A stretch of 64,000 nt of DNA from Gammaproteobacteria bacterium (GTDB lineage: Bacteria > Pseudomonadota > Gammaproteobacteria > Arenicellales > JAANXG01): positions 38,342-102,341 of the forward strand of contig JAHEIO010000003.1 of NCBI GenBank assembly GCA_024639325.1, written 5' to 3'. The translations under genes were made by a program, and so were the position numbers. The notes beneath the pieces are model-generated. The model saw only the letters and a list, made by a program, of their open reading frames with translations. It was not told the DNA's origin and ran no database searches. Shown here piece by piece: positions 54,366-63,469 of the stretch (positions are counted from its first letter, which is position 1; every line of letters begins with the position of its first letter).

Positions 54366-55171
54366 TGGATTTCGTCAGTTTGTCCAAGATATTACCGATT
54401 CTGATTTACCCATTCACCCTGCTGCTCTGGCTCATGCTGTCGGCAATGGCGCTGCTCTACTTCAGGAAAGTCCGCTGCGCCGCGGCCTGCATCGTCGTCG
54501 CGATCGCGGTTCTCGTGGTTTGCGGAAACCCGTCTTTGTCGTTCGCTCTACATGCTCGACATGAACGCGCTTATCTTCCCGGCCCGCTCCAGGATTACCC
54601 TATTGCCGATGCTATTATCGTTCTCGGAGGCGCGCTCAGCCCGCCTTTGCCGCCCCGTACCTCCACCGACCTGAGTGGCGCAGCGGATCGAATACTCCAC
54701 GGCGTCAGGCTGTATCGCGCCGGCAAGGCGGCCACCATCGTGCTGTCGGGCGGCAACGTATTTCCGCAGCCCGGTTTTGAAGCGGAATCCTTCTACACCG
54801 CACAGCTCATGGAAGAGTGGGGCGTTCCCCGTTCGGCCATCGTGATCGAGCGCCGCAGCCGCAACACCTACGAGAACGCGGTGTACTCAAAGGCGATAAT
54901 GAGAGAAAAGGGTTTTGAGAAAGTCCTTTTGGTAACTTCGGCCCTGCACATGCCTCGCGCCGTGGCGGTGTTCAGAAGCGCGGGCATCGAAGCGATTGCC
55001 GCCCCCACGGACTATAACACTGTAAAACGAAACCAGCCCTGGATTCTCGAATGGTTTCCGACGCTGGGCGCCATGGGTGTACTTACCGATGTTTTCCGGG
55101 AACATCTCGGAATACTGGTATATCGATACCGGGGCTGGATAAGCGGCGAAGTGTGGAGTGGGGAGACCTGA
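54365..55171 (+). CDS. YdcF/ElyC-family DUF218 protein
   Basis: A 268-residue inner-membrane protein starting with GTG at 54365, overlapping the hrpA TAG (TAGTG). Two helices, LPILIYPFTLLLWLMLSAMALLYF and CIVVAIAVLVVCGNP, precede a DUF218 domain: IADAIIVLGGALSPP, AATIVLSGGNVFPQPG, ERRSRNTYENAVYSKAIM and VLLVTSALHMPRAVAVF (conserved Asn/Glu and His). ElyC in E. coli affects envelope peptidoglycan and lipid-carrier metabolism, but members vary. Function here is inferred from the family. Confidence 0.85.
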   Translation: MDFVSLSKILPILIYPFTLLLWLMLSAMALLYFRKVRCAAACIVVAIAVLVVCGNPSLSFALHARHERAYLPGPLQDYPIADAIIVLGGALSPPLPPRTSTDLSGAADRILHGVRLYRAGKAATIVLSGGNVFPQPGFEAESFYTAQLMEEWGVPRSAIVIERRSRNTYENAVYSKAIMREKGFEKVLLVTSALHMPRAVAVFRSAGIEAIAAPTDYNTVKRNQPWILEWFPTLGAMGVLTDVFREHLGILVYRYRGWISGEVWSGET

Positions 55172-55175
55172 CGGC

Positions 55176-55970
55176 CTATTCCGGCGCGCTGTCCGGGCTC
55201 GTTTCGAAGTACCTGAAAACGAGCTCCCCCCCAGCGTCGAGCGAGGTGGGGTATACGATGCAGCCGACGAATCTCCGGTTCGGATAGATCTGCCTGAGGG
55301 TCCAGTTTTTTGGGTCACCGTCGCTGGTCACCAGCGTCACACGCTTGGCTTCACAGTCCACACATAGCTCCACACTTTCAAGGGAATAATGAATTCCCAA
55401 TCCCTCAGCCTTGCCGTAGCCTTCCTTGCGTGTCCAACAGGCGAGAAACGCCGTTTTGCGCATTTCATCCGGCAGCGAAAAAATGGCCTCGGACTCGGAT
55501 GTCGAAAACTTTCTCCTTGCGATTTCCTCGTAGCTAATCTCACGATCGAGGTTTTCCAGATCTACCCCGATTTCCGCGTCCCAGGTAAATCCATAGAGCG
55601 CGTATCCTCCGGCATCCGAGTAATTGAAACAAAGCCGTCTGCCGTCGACTCCATGCGCCAATGCGGGTTTGCCATGCGGGCCAACTTTGAATGCCAATTC
55701 CCCGGCTGGGACCCCGGTGTACCCTGCCAGAAATCTTCTCAGAGTGCCGCGTCCCAGGATGTAGGCCACACGGTGCCGATCGAATCGAAATCTCGCGGCT
55801 CTGGCACGTTCGCTTTCCGAAAGCAGCGAGGAAAGCCGGTCGGTCACATCCACCGTCGCGGACAGCGGCATCCACCACAGATGCAGTTCCCCGGCAGATA
55901 ACTCCGGTGGGTCCTGCAGCGTTTCCCAGCTGCAAGTGCCCTGTTTGTCGACCCAGGAAAACCTATTCAC
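55176..55970 (-). CDS. 4'-phosphopantetheinyl transferase (Sfp type)
   Basis: A 264-residue enzyme that transfers the phosphopantetheine arm of CoA to carrier proteins. Motifs: RFRFDRHRVAYILGRGTLRRFL (N-terminal), GPHGKPALAHGV with LCFNYSDAGGYALYGF, IGVDLENLDREISYEEIARRKFS (Mg-binding Asp-x-Glu) and LACWTRKEGYGKAEGLGI. The size fits the Sfp type rather than AcpS. No polyketide or peptide synthetase gene is nearby, so it may serve an acyl carrier protein or secondary pathway elsewhere. It converges with ydcF, 4 bases apart. Confidence 0.9.
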   Translation of the reverse strand: MNRFSWVDKQGTCSWETLQDPPELSAGELHLWWMPLSATVDVTDRLSSLLSESERARAARFRFDRHRVAYILGRGTLRRFLAGYTGVPAGELAFKVGPHGKPALAHGVDGRRLCFNYSDAGGYALYGFTWDAEIGVDLENLDREISYEEIARRKFSTSESEAIFSLPDEMRKTAFLACWTRKEGYGKAEGLGIHYSLESVELCVDCEAKRVTLVTSDGDPKNWTLRQIYPNRRFVGCIVYPTSLDAGGELVFRYFETSPDSAPE

Positions 55971-56243
55971 CCGCGCCGTTTCGATGTACTGACACGCCCG
56001 TGAATATATCGTATTACGAAGTAATCGACACTCATTACGTTGTTGAATTCGTCGGCGAAATACACCGGATTACCGGCCCGATCGTTCAAGGTCCATCGCA
56101 TCGATCATCTCGTCAGCGAATTCTTGCGAAACACCTTTTTTGTTCTAACCTCATATAAGAAAGGGGACCTATGTCCCCCCAAACCACACCAGTACTCCGA
56201 AGTCACGGCGGTAAAGCCGCACCTGCACCTCGGCAGGAACACA

Positions 56244-57716
56244 ATGCAGAATCCGAAAAAACCGAAGGAATCAGGGGTCGACCCGGAAAACACGGATCAG
56301 TCGGATACGATCGTTCTCAGCACTGAGGACGGATCCATGCCGGCGGCGCTGGCGGTAGACGAGAACGGCCTGCTGGACATCGACAAACTGAATGCCGACA
56401 AGTCGGCAGCGGTCGAGGGCGAATCCGAAAAACAGGACATCGACGCCGTTGGGAATACGCCTGGAACAGGCGCTGATCCGAGCCCAGAGAATCCCGGGTT
56501 CAATCCGCTGAACAAACTCCTGGCGATTTTGAGTCTTCCCGAGCGATGGCTCGTCAACCTGTATTACAACAGCACGATTCGAAAAACACTGTGTTCGAAA
56601 TATGACTGGTACCGGGAATTCGAGGGAACACAGGAGATCCACAACAAGCTGGAAAACGTGTACGGCGGGTCTTACAACATACTCGGCAGCAGCGTCCATT
56701 TCGTCCGAAACAATGTACTGGTGACGCTGACCCTGGTCGCACTGTCCGGACAACTCTTCGTGGACTATTTATCCCAACCGGTCCAGAACCGCTACGTGGA
56801 AAACGGCGATTCAGCCGGAGTCGATGATACCCTCGCCCGCGCATCACCGGTGGTAGCCGCGGGCCCAAACGAAGCAGAGCTGTTGCACAATCTGAATCAC
56901 TGTGCGGTGAGCGACGACTTGAGGCAGGTTTACTACGACCAGAAAAACAAATCTCTGAGGACAAGCGTACTTACCGAGGTCTCCGGTTTCATAGAGACAT
57001 ACGGTGATTCGGACCTGGAAGACTGGTTTGTCACACGCGCGGCAAAACGAGACGTCGCCATTTCTCACATACAGGCCGCGCTGCCGGGAATAAAGAACTA
57101 TAGCGTCCTGATAGCAGACGAACTCGCAGATGTGGTAGCGCAGCACGCCGACATCAGCGGCACGATGAAGTCGATCAACGTAACGACAAAACCCGGCATC
57201 AACGAATTCATAAGGATGCGCGGCGAATTGATTCGGCTGGAGGACCAAATTCGCTACGGCCCGACGATAACAAAAACCATCTCAACCCTCGATAGACAAA
57301 TACTTCGCCTGAAAAAGATATTCACCGGATTCGCGGAAGAACCCAATGCAGTCAGGTCCCGCTGGGCCGTCAACACAAGCCAGCAGGACCCGATTTCGCT
57401 CACCAACACCATCGGGGCAATAATCAGACAGGACATCGACGCCAACATCGTTGATCCCTTGACGGACACGCCGGAAACCAAACTCTACAAACTACAGATC
57501 CTCGCCGCTACGCTGAGGGACTTTGGGGATCTCATTACACGCCTCGGAGAGTATTCGAACAACACCGTCATCAGGGTGGCCGAAACTCAAAACTCCAGCA
57601 ATAACAGGTTGAGAGAGTTGCTTGGATTTCAGGAGAACTTGGAGCTCATCTTTCTGAACTACGACAACTGCCTGTTCGAACCGAACTCCACCAGCCCCAA
57701 GCTTACGATTCGATAG
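56244..57716 (+). CDS. Single-pass membrane protein of unknown function
   Basis: A 490-residue protein that I cannot assign. Residues 1-90 are acidic and disordered-looking (KESGVDPENTDQSD, then EGESEKQDIDAVG). FNPLNKLLAILSLPERWLVNLYYN and one transmembrane segment (NNVLVTLTLVALSGQLFVDY, 156-175) follow. The remaining 310 residues are helical and polar with scattered possible coiled coils (IRMRGELIRLEDQI, STLDRQILRLKKIF). There is no signal peptide, so the N-terminal third is presumably cytoplasmic. AGGAA lies 8 bases before the ATG at 56244. Bordered by sfp (divergent) and rpiA. It may be a lineage-specific structural protein. Confidence 0.6.
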   Translation: MQNPKKPKESGVDPENTDQSDTIVLSTEDGSMPAALAVDENGLLDIDKLNADKSAAVEGESEKQDIDAVGNTPGTGADPSPENPGFNPLNKLLAILSLPERWLVNLYYNSTIRKTLCSKYDWYREFEGTQEIHNKLENVYGGSYNILGSSVHFVRNNVLVTLTLVALSGQLFVDYLSQPVQNRYVENGDSAGVDDTLARASPVVAAGPNEAELLHNLNHCAVSDDLRQVYYDQKNKSLRTSVLTEVSGFIETYGDSDLEDWFVTRAAKRDVAISHIQAALPGIKNYSVLIADELADVVAQHADISGTMKSINVTTKPGINEFIRMRGELIRLEDQIRYGPTITKTISTLDRQILRLKKIFTGFAEEPNAVRSRWAVNTSQQDPISLTNTIGAIIRQDIDANIVDPLTDTPETKLYKLQILAATLRDFGDLITRLGEYSNNTVIRVAETQNSSNNRLRELLGFQENLELIFLNYDNCLFEPNSTSPKLTIR

Positions 57717-57821
57717 CGCGCGCAATGCGCCGTCGAAGGGATCGACCAACCCTTTGATAACCCGGATTTTTTTCCGTTCCAGAAATGGTTATCCTTAGCA
57801 CTTATCCAATCAGCAAGCATA

Positions 57822-58487
57822 ATGAGCCAGGAAGCAAACAAGAAGGCAGCGGCCGAAGCGGCCATCGAATACGTTAAAACGGGGATGACGATTGGCGTCG
57901 GCACGGGTTCGACTGCCAATTTCTTCATCGACGCGCTGGCTGGCGTAAAAGACAGGATCGAAGGCGCGGTCGCCAGCTCCGAGGAAACCAGCCGACGTTT
58001 GCGCGAGCACGAAGTGCCGGTTTTGGATCTGGACCACGCCGGAGATCTTCCCCTGTATATCGACGGTGCCGACGAGGCAACGCGTAATCTCGCCCTGATC
58101 AAGGGCGGGGGCGGCGCCCTCACGCGTGAAAAAATCATCGCGGCTGCCAGCCGGCAATTCGTCTGCATTGCGGATCAATCCAAACTTGTCGACTCACTGG
58201 GCGAATTTCCTCTGCCGGTAGAAGTGATTCCCTTTGCGCGGGCCTACGTGGCGCGCCAGCTTTCCGGACTCGGCGGCCGTGCGGTTCCAAGAGGGGATTT
58301 CACCACGGACAATGGAAACCTGATCCTGGACGTGCACGGGCTCGACATTGCCGACCCCGTCGCTTTGGAAGGCGCCATCGACCATATCGCGGGGGTCGTA
58401 TCCAATGGTTTGTTTGCGCGCCGGGCGGCCGATGTATTGCTGCTGGGAACCGACAGCGGTGTGAGGGTTTTCGAAGCCGGAGATTGA
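57822..58487 (+). CDS. rpiA: Ribose-5-phosphate isomerase A
   Basis: A 221-residue enzyme that interconverts ribose-5-phosphate and ribulose-5-phosphate in the pentose phosphate and Calvin cycles. Motifs: [18 protein letters not shown] (phosphate loop), [12 protein letters not shown] (catalytic Asp) and [19 protein letters not shown] (catalytic Glu). The length fits RpiA. Downstream, the solo end of the inverted-repeat element and a hairpin separate it from a convergent gene. Confidence 0.96.
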   Translation: MSQEANKKAAAEAAIEYVKTGMTIGVGTGSTANFFIDALAGVKDRIEGAVASSEETSRRLREHEVPVLDLDHAGDLPLYIDGADEATRNLALIKGGGGALTREKIIAAASRQFVCIADQSKLVDSLGEFPLPVEVIPFARAYVARQLSGLGGRAVPRGDFTTDNGNLILDVHGLDIADPVALEGAIDHIAGVVSNGLFARRAADVLLLGTDSGVRVFEAGD

Positions 58488-58514
58488 ATCAACCGGCCGC
58501 CATCGCCCGGGATC

Positions 58515-58533
58515 ACTGAGAAATGCGGGCCAG
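58515..58533. repeat. Solo end of the inverted-repeat element
   Basis: ACTGAGAAATGCGGGCCAG shares 14 consecutive bases, TGAGAAATGCGGGC, with the right terminal repeat of the element at 13892-14139. No left partner or interior is recognisable nearby, so it is a remnant or a solitary end. It lies between rpiA and a convergent gene. Confidence 0.5.
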
Positions 58534-58553
58534 TTTGGTTGATGAACCAAACT
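58532..58553. terminator. Possible hairpin between rpiA and the glycosidase-like gene
   Basis: AGTTTGGTT-GATG-AACCAAACT: a perfect 9-bp stem with a 4-base loop, lying after rpiA and overlapping the stop codon of the convergent gene. It lacks a T-run, so it may protect mRNA ends rather than terminate transcription. Confidence 0.35.
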
Positions 58554-59622
58554 ATAGACCGCGGTCAATCAGGCTCTTCAAAGCGAAGTAAGACGGGTGT
58601 TTCCTGAGCTTGCCGGAGCGGTGATCGACGAGACCGTAGCCCGGGTTGATCAGCTGCCACCAGTATATGCGCTCAACCCAGCCGGTCTCGTAGGCAATGC
58701 GAAAATACCGCTCGAGATACTCGGCCTGGGTGTCTTCATCGACCGTGCGGCTCGGGTGCCCCGAGTTTGGCGTATAGGGTTTGGTATCCAGCAGCGGCCA
58801 GTTCACCTCGGTAATCCACAAACGACGTGCATTACGATTGCCGGTCTGCACCATCGAGTAGATCAACCGGAGTTTGTTGTACAGATCGAATATCCCATAC
58901 TGGCGGGACAGGGGCGATCCGCGCCGGTTCACGTATAGCAGGGAACTCACCGCATCCAGCGAGTACAGTCTGCGATTCCAGAGCGTGCGCAGCGTGATCA
59001 GCGGCTCGAAATCGATCACCGAAGATCCCAGGAATTTGACGTCCGGGAACAGCAATCGAAGATTGTTGGCGGTCTCCAGCAGGTCCAGATATTCACCGCT
59101 GTGGGCGCATCCCCATTTTCTGCGGTTTATGGCGTTGCCGATCTGAAAATACTCGACTCTGTCCGAAAACGCCTGCAGGATCGTGCGCAGGGAATCGAAC
59201 CAGATCCATGGTTTTTCCACACTGTTCTTGTCCTGCAGCACATTGACCAGGACATTTCTGCCTTTCAGTTTGTCGATGAATTGCGAATACGCTTCGAGAT
59301 TACCGAGATCCCAGACCGGAATCCGCACCAAGAGTTCCTGGACGCCGAGATCCTCCACCATCTCCAGGATAGCGTTTTCATAAGTCGGATCAGGCGACAC
59401 GCTGAGGCCGATGAAACGAAGCGGATCCTCAGGCGGCGGCATGGGCTTGAGCGTAAGGTACCGCCATGACAATGCGGGGAACAAAGCCAAAGCGGTCGCC
59501 CCCACGGTAAGATACTCCCGTATTTCGGCGCCGCCCGGCCCGGGCTTTTCACCGGCACTCAGCCTGCGGGGCTGGTCTGAATAACTGTCCCACCACGGCG
59601 GGTCATGCCTCTCCATGCGCAT
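58552..59622 (-). CDS. Membrane-anchored glycoside-hydrolase-like protein
   Basis: A 356-residue protein with one N-terminal hydrophobic segment (REYLTVGATALALFPALSWRYL, about 35-56) and a TIM-barrel-like domain. LRFIGLSVSPDP opens the barrel; YFQIGNAINRRKWGC may supply the acid/base region (with Asn in place of the usual Asn-Glu) and ARRLWITEVNWPLLD carries a Glu in the position of a retaining-glycosidase nucleophile. The pattern resembles clan A hydrolases (GH39/GH53 style), but no specific family can be assigned. It is convergent with rpiA and may remodel a surface glycan. Confidence 0.55.
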   Translation of the reverse strand: MRMERHDPPWWDSYSDQPRRLSAGEKPGPGGAEIREYLTVGATALALFPALSWRYLTLKPMPPPEDPLRFIGLSVSPDPTYENAILEMVEDLGVQELLVRIPVWDLGNLEAYSQFIDKLKGRNVLVNVLQDKNSVEKPWIWFDSLRTILQAFSDRVEYFQIGNAINRRKWGCAHSGEYLDLLETANNLRLLFPDVKFLGSSVIDFEPLITLRTLWNRRLYSLDAVSSLLYVNRRGSPLSRQYGIFDLYNKLRLIYSMVQTGNRNARRLWITEVNWPLLDTKPYTPNSGHPSRTVDEDTQAEYLERYFRIAYETGWVERIYWWQLINPGYGLVDHRSGKLRKHPSYFALKSLIDRGL

Positions 59623-59706
59623 TAGCTTAACAAGTTTGAACGATTATGCACGCTGGGTGACGCGGTAGAATAGACCGCACCAAACGGTATCCGACCGAAT
59701 GAATCG

Positions 59707-59895
59707 ATGCTGCGTACTGAAAAAATACATTGCCCCTATTGCGGAGAAAAACTCGACATCACCCTGGATCTGTCATCCGGCGGGCAGAATTACATCGAAG
59801 ACTGCCAGGTCTGCTGCAGGCCGATGGAAATTTCGCTCGAAATTGACGTTGGCTCCGAGCGGGTTCTGCTTACCGTCAGGCGGGACGATGAATAA
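59707..59895 (+). CDS. CPXCG motif-containing cysteine-rich protein
   Basis: A 62-residue zinc-binding protein. KIHCPYCGEKLDITLDLS has the CPYCG knuckle and EDCQVCCRPMEISLE the second Cys pair. The family is small and widespread in gammaproteobacteria; its function is unknown. It starts with ATG at 59707. Normal family length, so probably complete. Confidence 0.85.
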   Translation: MLRTEKIHCPYCGEKLDITLDLSSGGQNYIEDCQVCCRPMEISLEIDVGSERVLLTVRRDDE

Positions 59896-59969
59896 TAGCG
59901 GGGCAGGCGGTTCAGGACCGACTCCGCGAACAAGCTACCGTATCCGCTCTGCCGCAGACCGTGTACCGC

Positions 59970-60638
59970 TCATGCGCGCTCAAAGACAAGATCCCAAACG
60001 CCGTGGCCGCGCGCGGTTCCCCTGTCCTCGTATTTGGTCCGCGGGCGGTAGGCGGGCCGTTCCACGAAGCGTGCGTCAGCAGCGAGATTTCTCAGCTGTG
60101 GTTCATTTTGCAACAGTTCCAGGATATGCATCGCATAGTCCTCCCAATCCGTCGCCACGTGTAATTGGCCGCGGGGCTCGAGGCACCGCACCACGGCATT
60201 GACGAAATCCGGCTGCAGCAGGCGCCGCTTGTGGTGCCGTTTCTTGGGCCATGGATCCGGGAAGAACAGCAGGACCTTCGCAAGGCTCTCGTCGGGCAGA
60301 CGGGCTTCGAAAAAGCCTGAAGCGTCTTCCATAATCACCCGAACGTTCGTAATCCCGAGCTTCTTCAGCTTCAGCAGAAGGCTACCCACGCCGGGCCGGT
60401 AGACTTCGAAACCGAGAAAATCGCACTGCGGGTTTTCAGCGGCCATCGCAACCATCGCGTCCCCGTTGCCAAATCCGACTTCGGCGATGACGGGGCAGTT
60501 TCGCTTGAAGAGTTTGGTCGGATCGAGCGGTCCGGTTACCGGTTCTACCCCGTATTCGGGCCAGAGATCCCGCAGCGCGCCCGCCTGGGCCCTGGTGATT
60601 CGCCCTTCACGACGAACGTAGCTGCGAACGGGCTTCAT
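59970..60638 (-). CDS. trmB: tRNA (guanine(46)-N7)-methyltransferase
   Basis: A SAM-dependent enzyme that methylates G46 in the variable loop of tRNA. About 222 residues; the ATG at MKPVRSYVRREGR was chosen because the upstream 23 residues are outside the fold. VIAEVGFGNGDAMVAMA is the SAM-binding motif I, CDFLGFEVYRPGVGSLL motif II, and VLLFFPDPWPKKRHHKRRLLQ the conserved PDPWPKxRHxKRR signature. TrmB is followed by no gene on its strand. A tRNA gene lies about 125 bases upstream in the opposite direction. Confidence 0.95.
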   Translation of the reverse strand: MKPVRSYVRREGRITRAQAGALRDLWPEYGVEPVTGPLDPTKLFKRNCPVIAEVGFGNGDAMVAMAAENPQCDFLGFEVYRPGVGSLLLKLKKLGITNVRVIMEDASGFFEARLPDESLAKVLLFFPDPWPKKRHHKRRLLQPDFVNAVVRCLEPRGQLHVATDWEDYAMHILELLQNEPQLRNLAADARFVERPAYRPRTKYEDRGTARGHGVWDLVFERA

Positions 60639-60763
60639 GACCGAGCAGCGTACCGAGGGTGCGGTACCCGAGTCAACGTTGGCCCGCATATTGCCCCTGG
60701 GTCCCATGCGGTAGTAAAGTGTGGGACCCTGAACACCGGCCGCCGCGTCCCGGCTGCTACCAT

Positions 60764-60837
60764 GCGGGTGTAGTTCAATGGCAGAACCTCAGCTTCCCAA
60801 GCTGATGGCGTGGGTTCGATTCCCATCACCCGCTCCA
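60764..60837 (+). tRNA. tRNA-Gly (anticodon CCC)
   Basis: A 74-nt cloverleaf can be drawn: acceptor GCGGGTG/CACCCGC, D-arm with GTTCAATGGCAGAAC, anticodon stem CAGC/GCTG with loop TTCCCAA (anticodon CCC), T-arm TGGGTTCGATTCCCA, discriminator T and an encoded CCA. The extra loop is short. It decodes GGG. It stands alone between trmB (divergent) and mutY. Confidence 0.95.
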
Positions 60838-60871
60838 CTATCCTGCATATTGCGCCCGATCGTATACCAAC

Positions 60872-61924
60872 GTGAACGACAGTCCTCTTACCAAGCTGGC
60901 CCCCAGGCTGCTTGATTGGTACGACCACAGCGGGCGCAAGGACCTGCCCTGGCAGCAGGACCGTGACCCTTACAACGTCTGGGTATCCGAGATCATGCTG
61001 CAGCAGACTCAGGTCGCCACGGTAATACCGTTTTTCAGGCGATTCATCGAGCGCTTCCCGGATGTGACCAGCCTCGCCGCCGGCGACCTCGACGAGGTAC
61101 TTCACCTCTGGACCGGCCTGGGCTATTACGCCAGGGCGCGAAATCTACACCGCGCCGCGCGAATCATCCGCCGCAATCACGGCGGGCGATTCCCACGGGA
61201 TGCCGAACAAGTATATGCGCTCCCGGGAGTCGGAAAGTCGACCGCTCACGCTATCCTGGCGTTCTGCTTCGATCGCGACCTGCCTATTCTCGACGGCAAC
61301 GTCAAGCGGGTACTGACCCGCCACTTCCGAATCCACGGCTGGCCCGGCAGCGCGCCGGTAGAACGCGAGCTGTGGCGTATAGCGGCCGAGAACACGCCGT
61401 CGCGACGCTCCGCGGACTATGCGCAGGCCATCATGGACCTCGGGGCAACCGTGTGCATACGGCGCAGGCCGATGTGCACTCCGTGTCCGCTCGCGGACAC
61501 CTGCCAAGGCCGGGCGGCAGGCGAGCAGGTGGTCTTGCCCACGCCCCCGCCGAGAAGAAACAAACCCACACGCAGAATTTTAATGATCATGGCACGAACC
61601 AGGGACAGCGTTCTCCTGGAGAAGCGGCCGCCAAGCGGCATCTGGGGTGGACTGTGGAGTTTTCCCGAGCTCGAGCCCGGCGCGGACGTAGCGCCTGCCC
61701 TGTGGCGGCAATACGGCGTGAGAATCGAGATTACCGACACCTGGGACGTTGTCAGGCACAACTTTTCGCATTTTCACCTCGACATTTCTCCGGTGCATGG
61801 ACGGGTGAAGAAATCAGCCGACCGTATTATGGAGAACAACGATTTAGTCTGGTATAACCTCCATGAGCCGGATGCCCGGGGGCTGGCCGCGCCGGTGAAG
61901 AAACTATTGGATAAATTGAGGTAA
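60872..61924 (+). CDS. mutY: A/G-specific adenine DNA glycosylase
   Basis: A 350-residue glycosylase that removes adenine opposite 8-oxoguanine. VSEIMLQQTQVATVIPFF holds the catalytic Glu (E40), LPGVGKSTAHAILAF is the helix-hairpin-helix, and PILDGNVKRVL holds the catalytic Asp (D141). The 4Fe-4S ligands C195, C202, C205 and C211 are in order. The C-terminal NUDIX-like domain (LLEKRPPSGIWGGLWSFPEL) reads the oxidised base. It starts with GTG. yggX follows by 3 bases, a conserved pair. Confidence 0.95.
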   Translation: MNDSPLTKLAPRLLDWYDHSGRKDLPWQQDRDPYNVWVSEIMLQQTQVATVIPFFRRFIERFPDVTSLAAGDLDEVLHLWTGLGYYARARNLHRAARIIRRNHGGRFPRDAEQVYALPGVGKSTAHAILAFCFDRDLPILDGNVKRVLTRHFRIHGWPGSAPVERELWRIAAENTPSRRSADYAQAIMDLGATVCIRRRPMCTPCPLADTCQGRAAGEQVVLPTPPPRRNKPTRRILMIMARTRDSVLLEKRPPSGIWGGLWSFPELEPGADVAPALWRQYGVRIEITDTWDVVRHNFSHFHLDISPVHGRVKKSADRIMENNDLVWYNLHEPDARGLAAPVKKLLDKLR

Positions 61925-61927
61925 ATA

Positions 61928-62200
61928 ATGAGCCGCACAGTCAATTGCGCAAAACTGGGCCGGGAGGCCGAAGGTCTGGATTTCCCACCCTGGCCGGGCG
62001 ATCTGGGAAAGCGAATCTATGAAAGCATATCCAAGGAAGCCTGGCAGCTGTGGATCCAGCATCAGACCATGATCATCAACGAGTACAGATTGAACGCGAT
62101 GGATCCCAAGGCCCGCGAAATGATCGCGACGGAAATGGAGAAATTCCTGTTTGGGGAAGGCTCCAGCAAACCCGAAGGCTACGTTCCGCCAGGGGGCTGA
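61928..62200 (+). CDS. yggX: Fe(2+)-trafficking / oxidative damage protection protein
   Basis: A 90-residue protein. [30 protein letters not shown] is the typical start, with the single conserved Cys. [22 protein letters not shown] is the family core. YggX protects iron-sulfur clusters from oxidation and sits beside mutY in most gammaproteobacteria. The short Gly-rich tail is usual. Confidence 0.95.
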   Translation: MSRTVNCAKLGREAEGLDFPPWPGDLGKRIYESISKEAWQLWIQHQTMIINEYRLNAMDPKAREMIATEMEKFLFGEGSSKPEGYVPPGG

Positions 62201-62218
62201 CAAGGGCAGGCCAACAGC

Positions 62219-63469
62219 ATGAACAAGACCAGTGCAGCCGGGGTATCCGTCGCCCTTCCGAGACAGCACGGCGCCATGGAGTACACCGAACCGCCAACCG
62301 ATCTCGACCAGGTCCGGATGTACCGATTGAACCGGGTCCGGGAGCAGCTCGAACGGCGAGATTATGCCGGCGCGCTTCTGTTCGATCAGATCAACACCCG
62401 CTACGCGACCGATGCGACCAACATGCAGATCTGGTGTTCGCACTACGAAACACGGTGCGTCTTCGTCGCCACCGACGGGCCGGTAGTCCTGTTCGACTAC
62501 GGCAACTATCCCCACCTGGCCGAAGGCCTGCCGACGGTGGACGAGTACCGTGTCAACAAGTCCTTTTACTTTTTTACCGCGGGACCGCGCGGGCCCGAGC
62601 GGGCGGAGCAGTTTGCCGACGAGATCGCGGACCTTGTCCGACAGTATGGCGGCGGCAACAAAAGACTGGCCATAGACCGGCTTTCTTACGAAGGCTGCGA
62701 ACCCTTGCTCAGGCGAGGGATCGAGATCCACAGCGGAGAAGACGTCATGGAACTCGCCCGCTGCGTCAAATCGCCTGAGGAACTCGTGCTGATGCAGCAC
62801 GCCATCGATGTTTGCGAACTCGGCATGCGGTGGATGCGAGATTCGATGGAACCGGGCATCACCGAGAACGCGCTGTGGGCGAGGCTGCACGAGGCCAACA
62901 TCAGCATGGGCGGCGAATGGATAGAGACCCGTCTGTTGTCCTCGGGCCCACGCACCAACCCGTGGTTCCGGGAGAGTTCCATGCGAAAGATCGAAGCCGG
63001 CGACCTGGTCAGTTTCGACACGGACCTCATCGGGCCGTACGGCTATTGCGCCGACATATCCCGCTCCTGGCTGTGCGGGGACGGTGAGCCGTCGGACGCA
63101 CAGCGCCGGCTGTATGCGCATGCCGTGGCGCAGATCGAGCACAACACGGCACTGTTGGTTCCCGGTGCCAGCTTCCGTGAGGTGTCTCAAAAGGCATGGC
63201 AAATCCCCGATGAATTCATCGACAACCGCTACGGCAGTCTAGTCCACGGCGTCGGGCTCGCCGACGAATATCCCTCATTGAAACACTGGGCGGATTTCGA
63301 ACTCAAAGGCTACGACGGCACCGTCGAAGAAGGTATGACGCTGTGCGTGGAATCCTATATCGGTGCGAAAGACGGGCACGAAGGCGTCAAACTGGAGGAA
63401 CAGGTCCTGGTCACCGCGGAGGGCCCAAGGATCTTATCTAAATATCCTATTGAATCGGACTGGCTATAG
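62219..63469 (+). CDS. M24-family protein related to DMSP lyase DddP
   Basis: A 416-residue M24 (pita-bread) protein. It resembles DddP, which splits dimethylsulfoniopropionate into DMS and acrylate. Family-like segments are NTRYATDATNMQIW, MGGEWIETRLLSSGPRTNPW and VSFDTDLIGPYGYCADISRSW. The six metal-site positions of DddP appear kept: D267, D269, D279, H343, E378 and E393. M24 peptidase function (Xaa-Pro type) is the alternative. Start uncertain; M20 also fits. yggX ends 18 bases upstream. There are no other ddd or dmd genes in the window. Cytoplasmic, no signal peptide. Confidence 0.7.
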   Translation: MNKTSAAGVSVALPRQHGAMEYTEPPTDLDQVRMYRLNRVREQLERRDYAGALLFDQINTRYATDATNMQIWCSHYETRCVFVATDGPVVLFDYGNYPHLAEGLPTVDEYRVNKSFYFFTAGPRGPERAEQFADEIADLVRQYGGGNKRLAIDRLSYEGCEPLLRRGIEIHSGEDVMELARCVKSPEELVLMQHAIDVCELGMRWMRDSMEPGITENALWARLHEANISMGGEWIETRLLSSGPRTNPWFRESSMRKIEAGDLVSFDTDLIGPYGYCADISRSWLCGDGEPSDAQRRLYAHAVAQIEHNTALLVPGASFREVSQKAWQIPDEFIDNRYGSLVHGVGLADEYPSLKHWADFELKGYDGTVEEGMTLCVESYIGAKDGHEGVKLEEQVLVTAEGPRILSKYPIESDWL

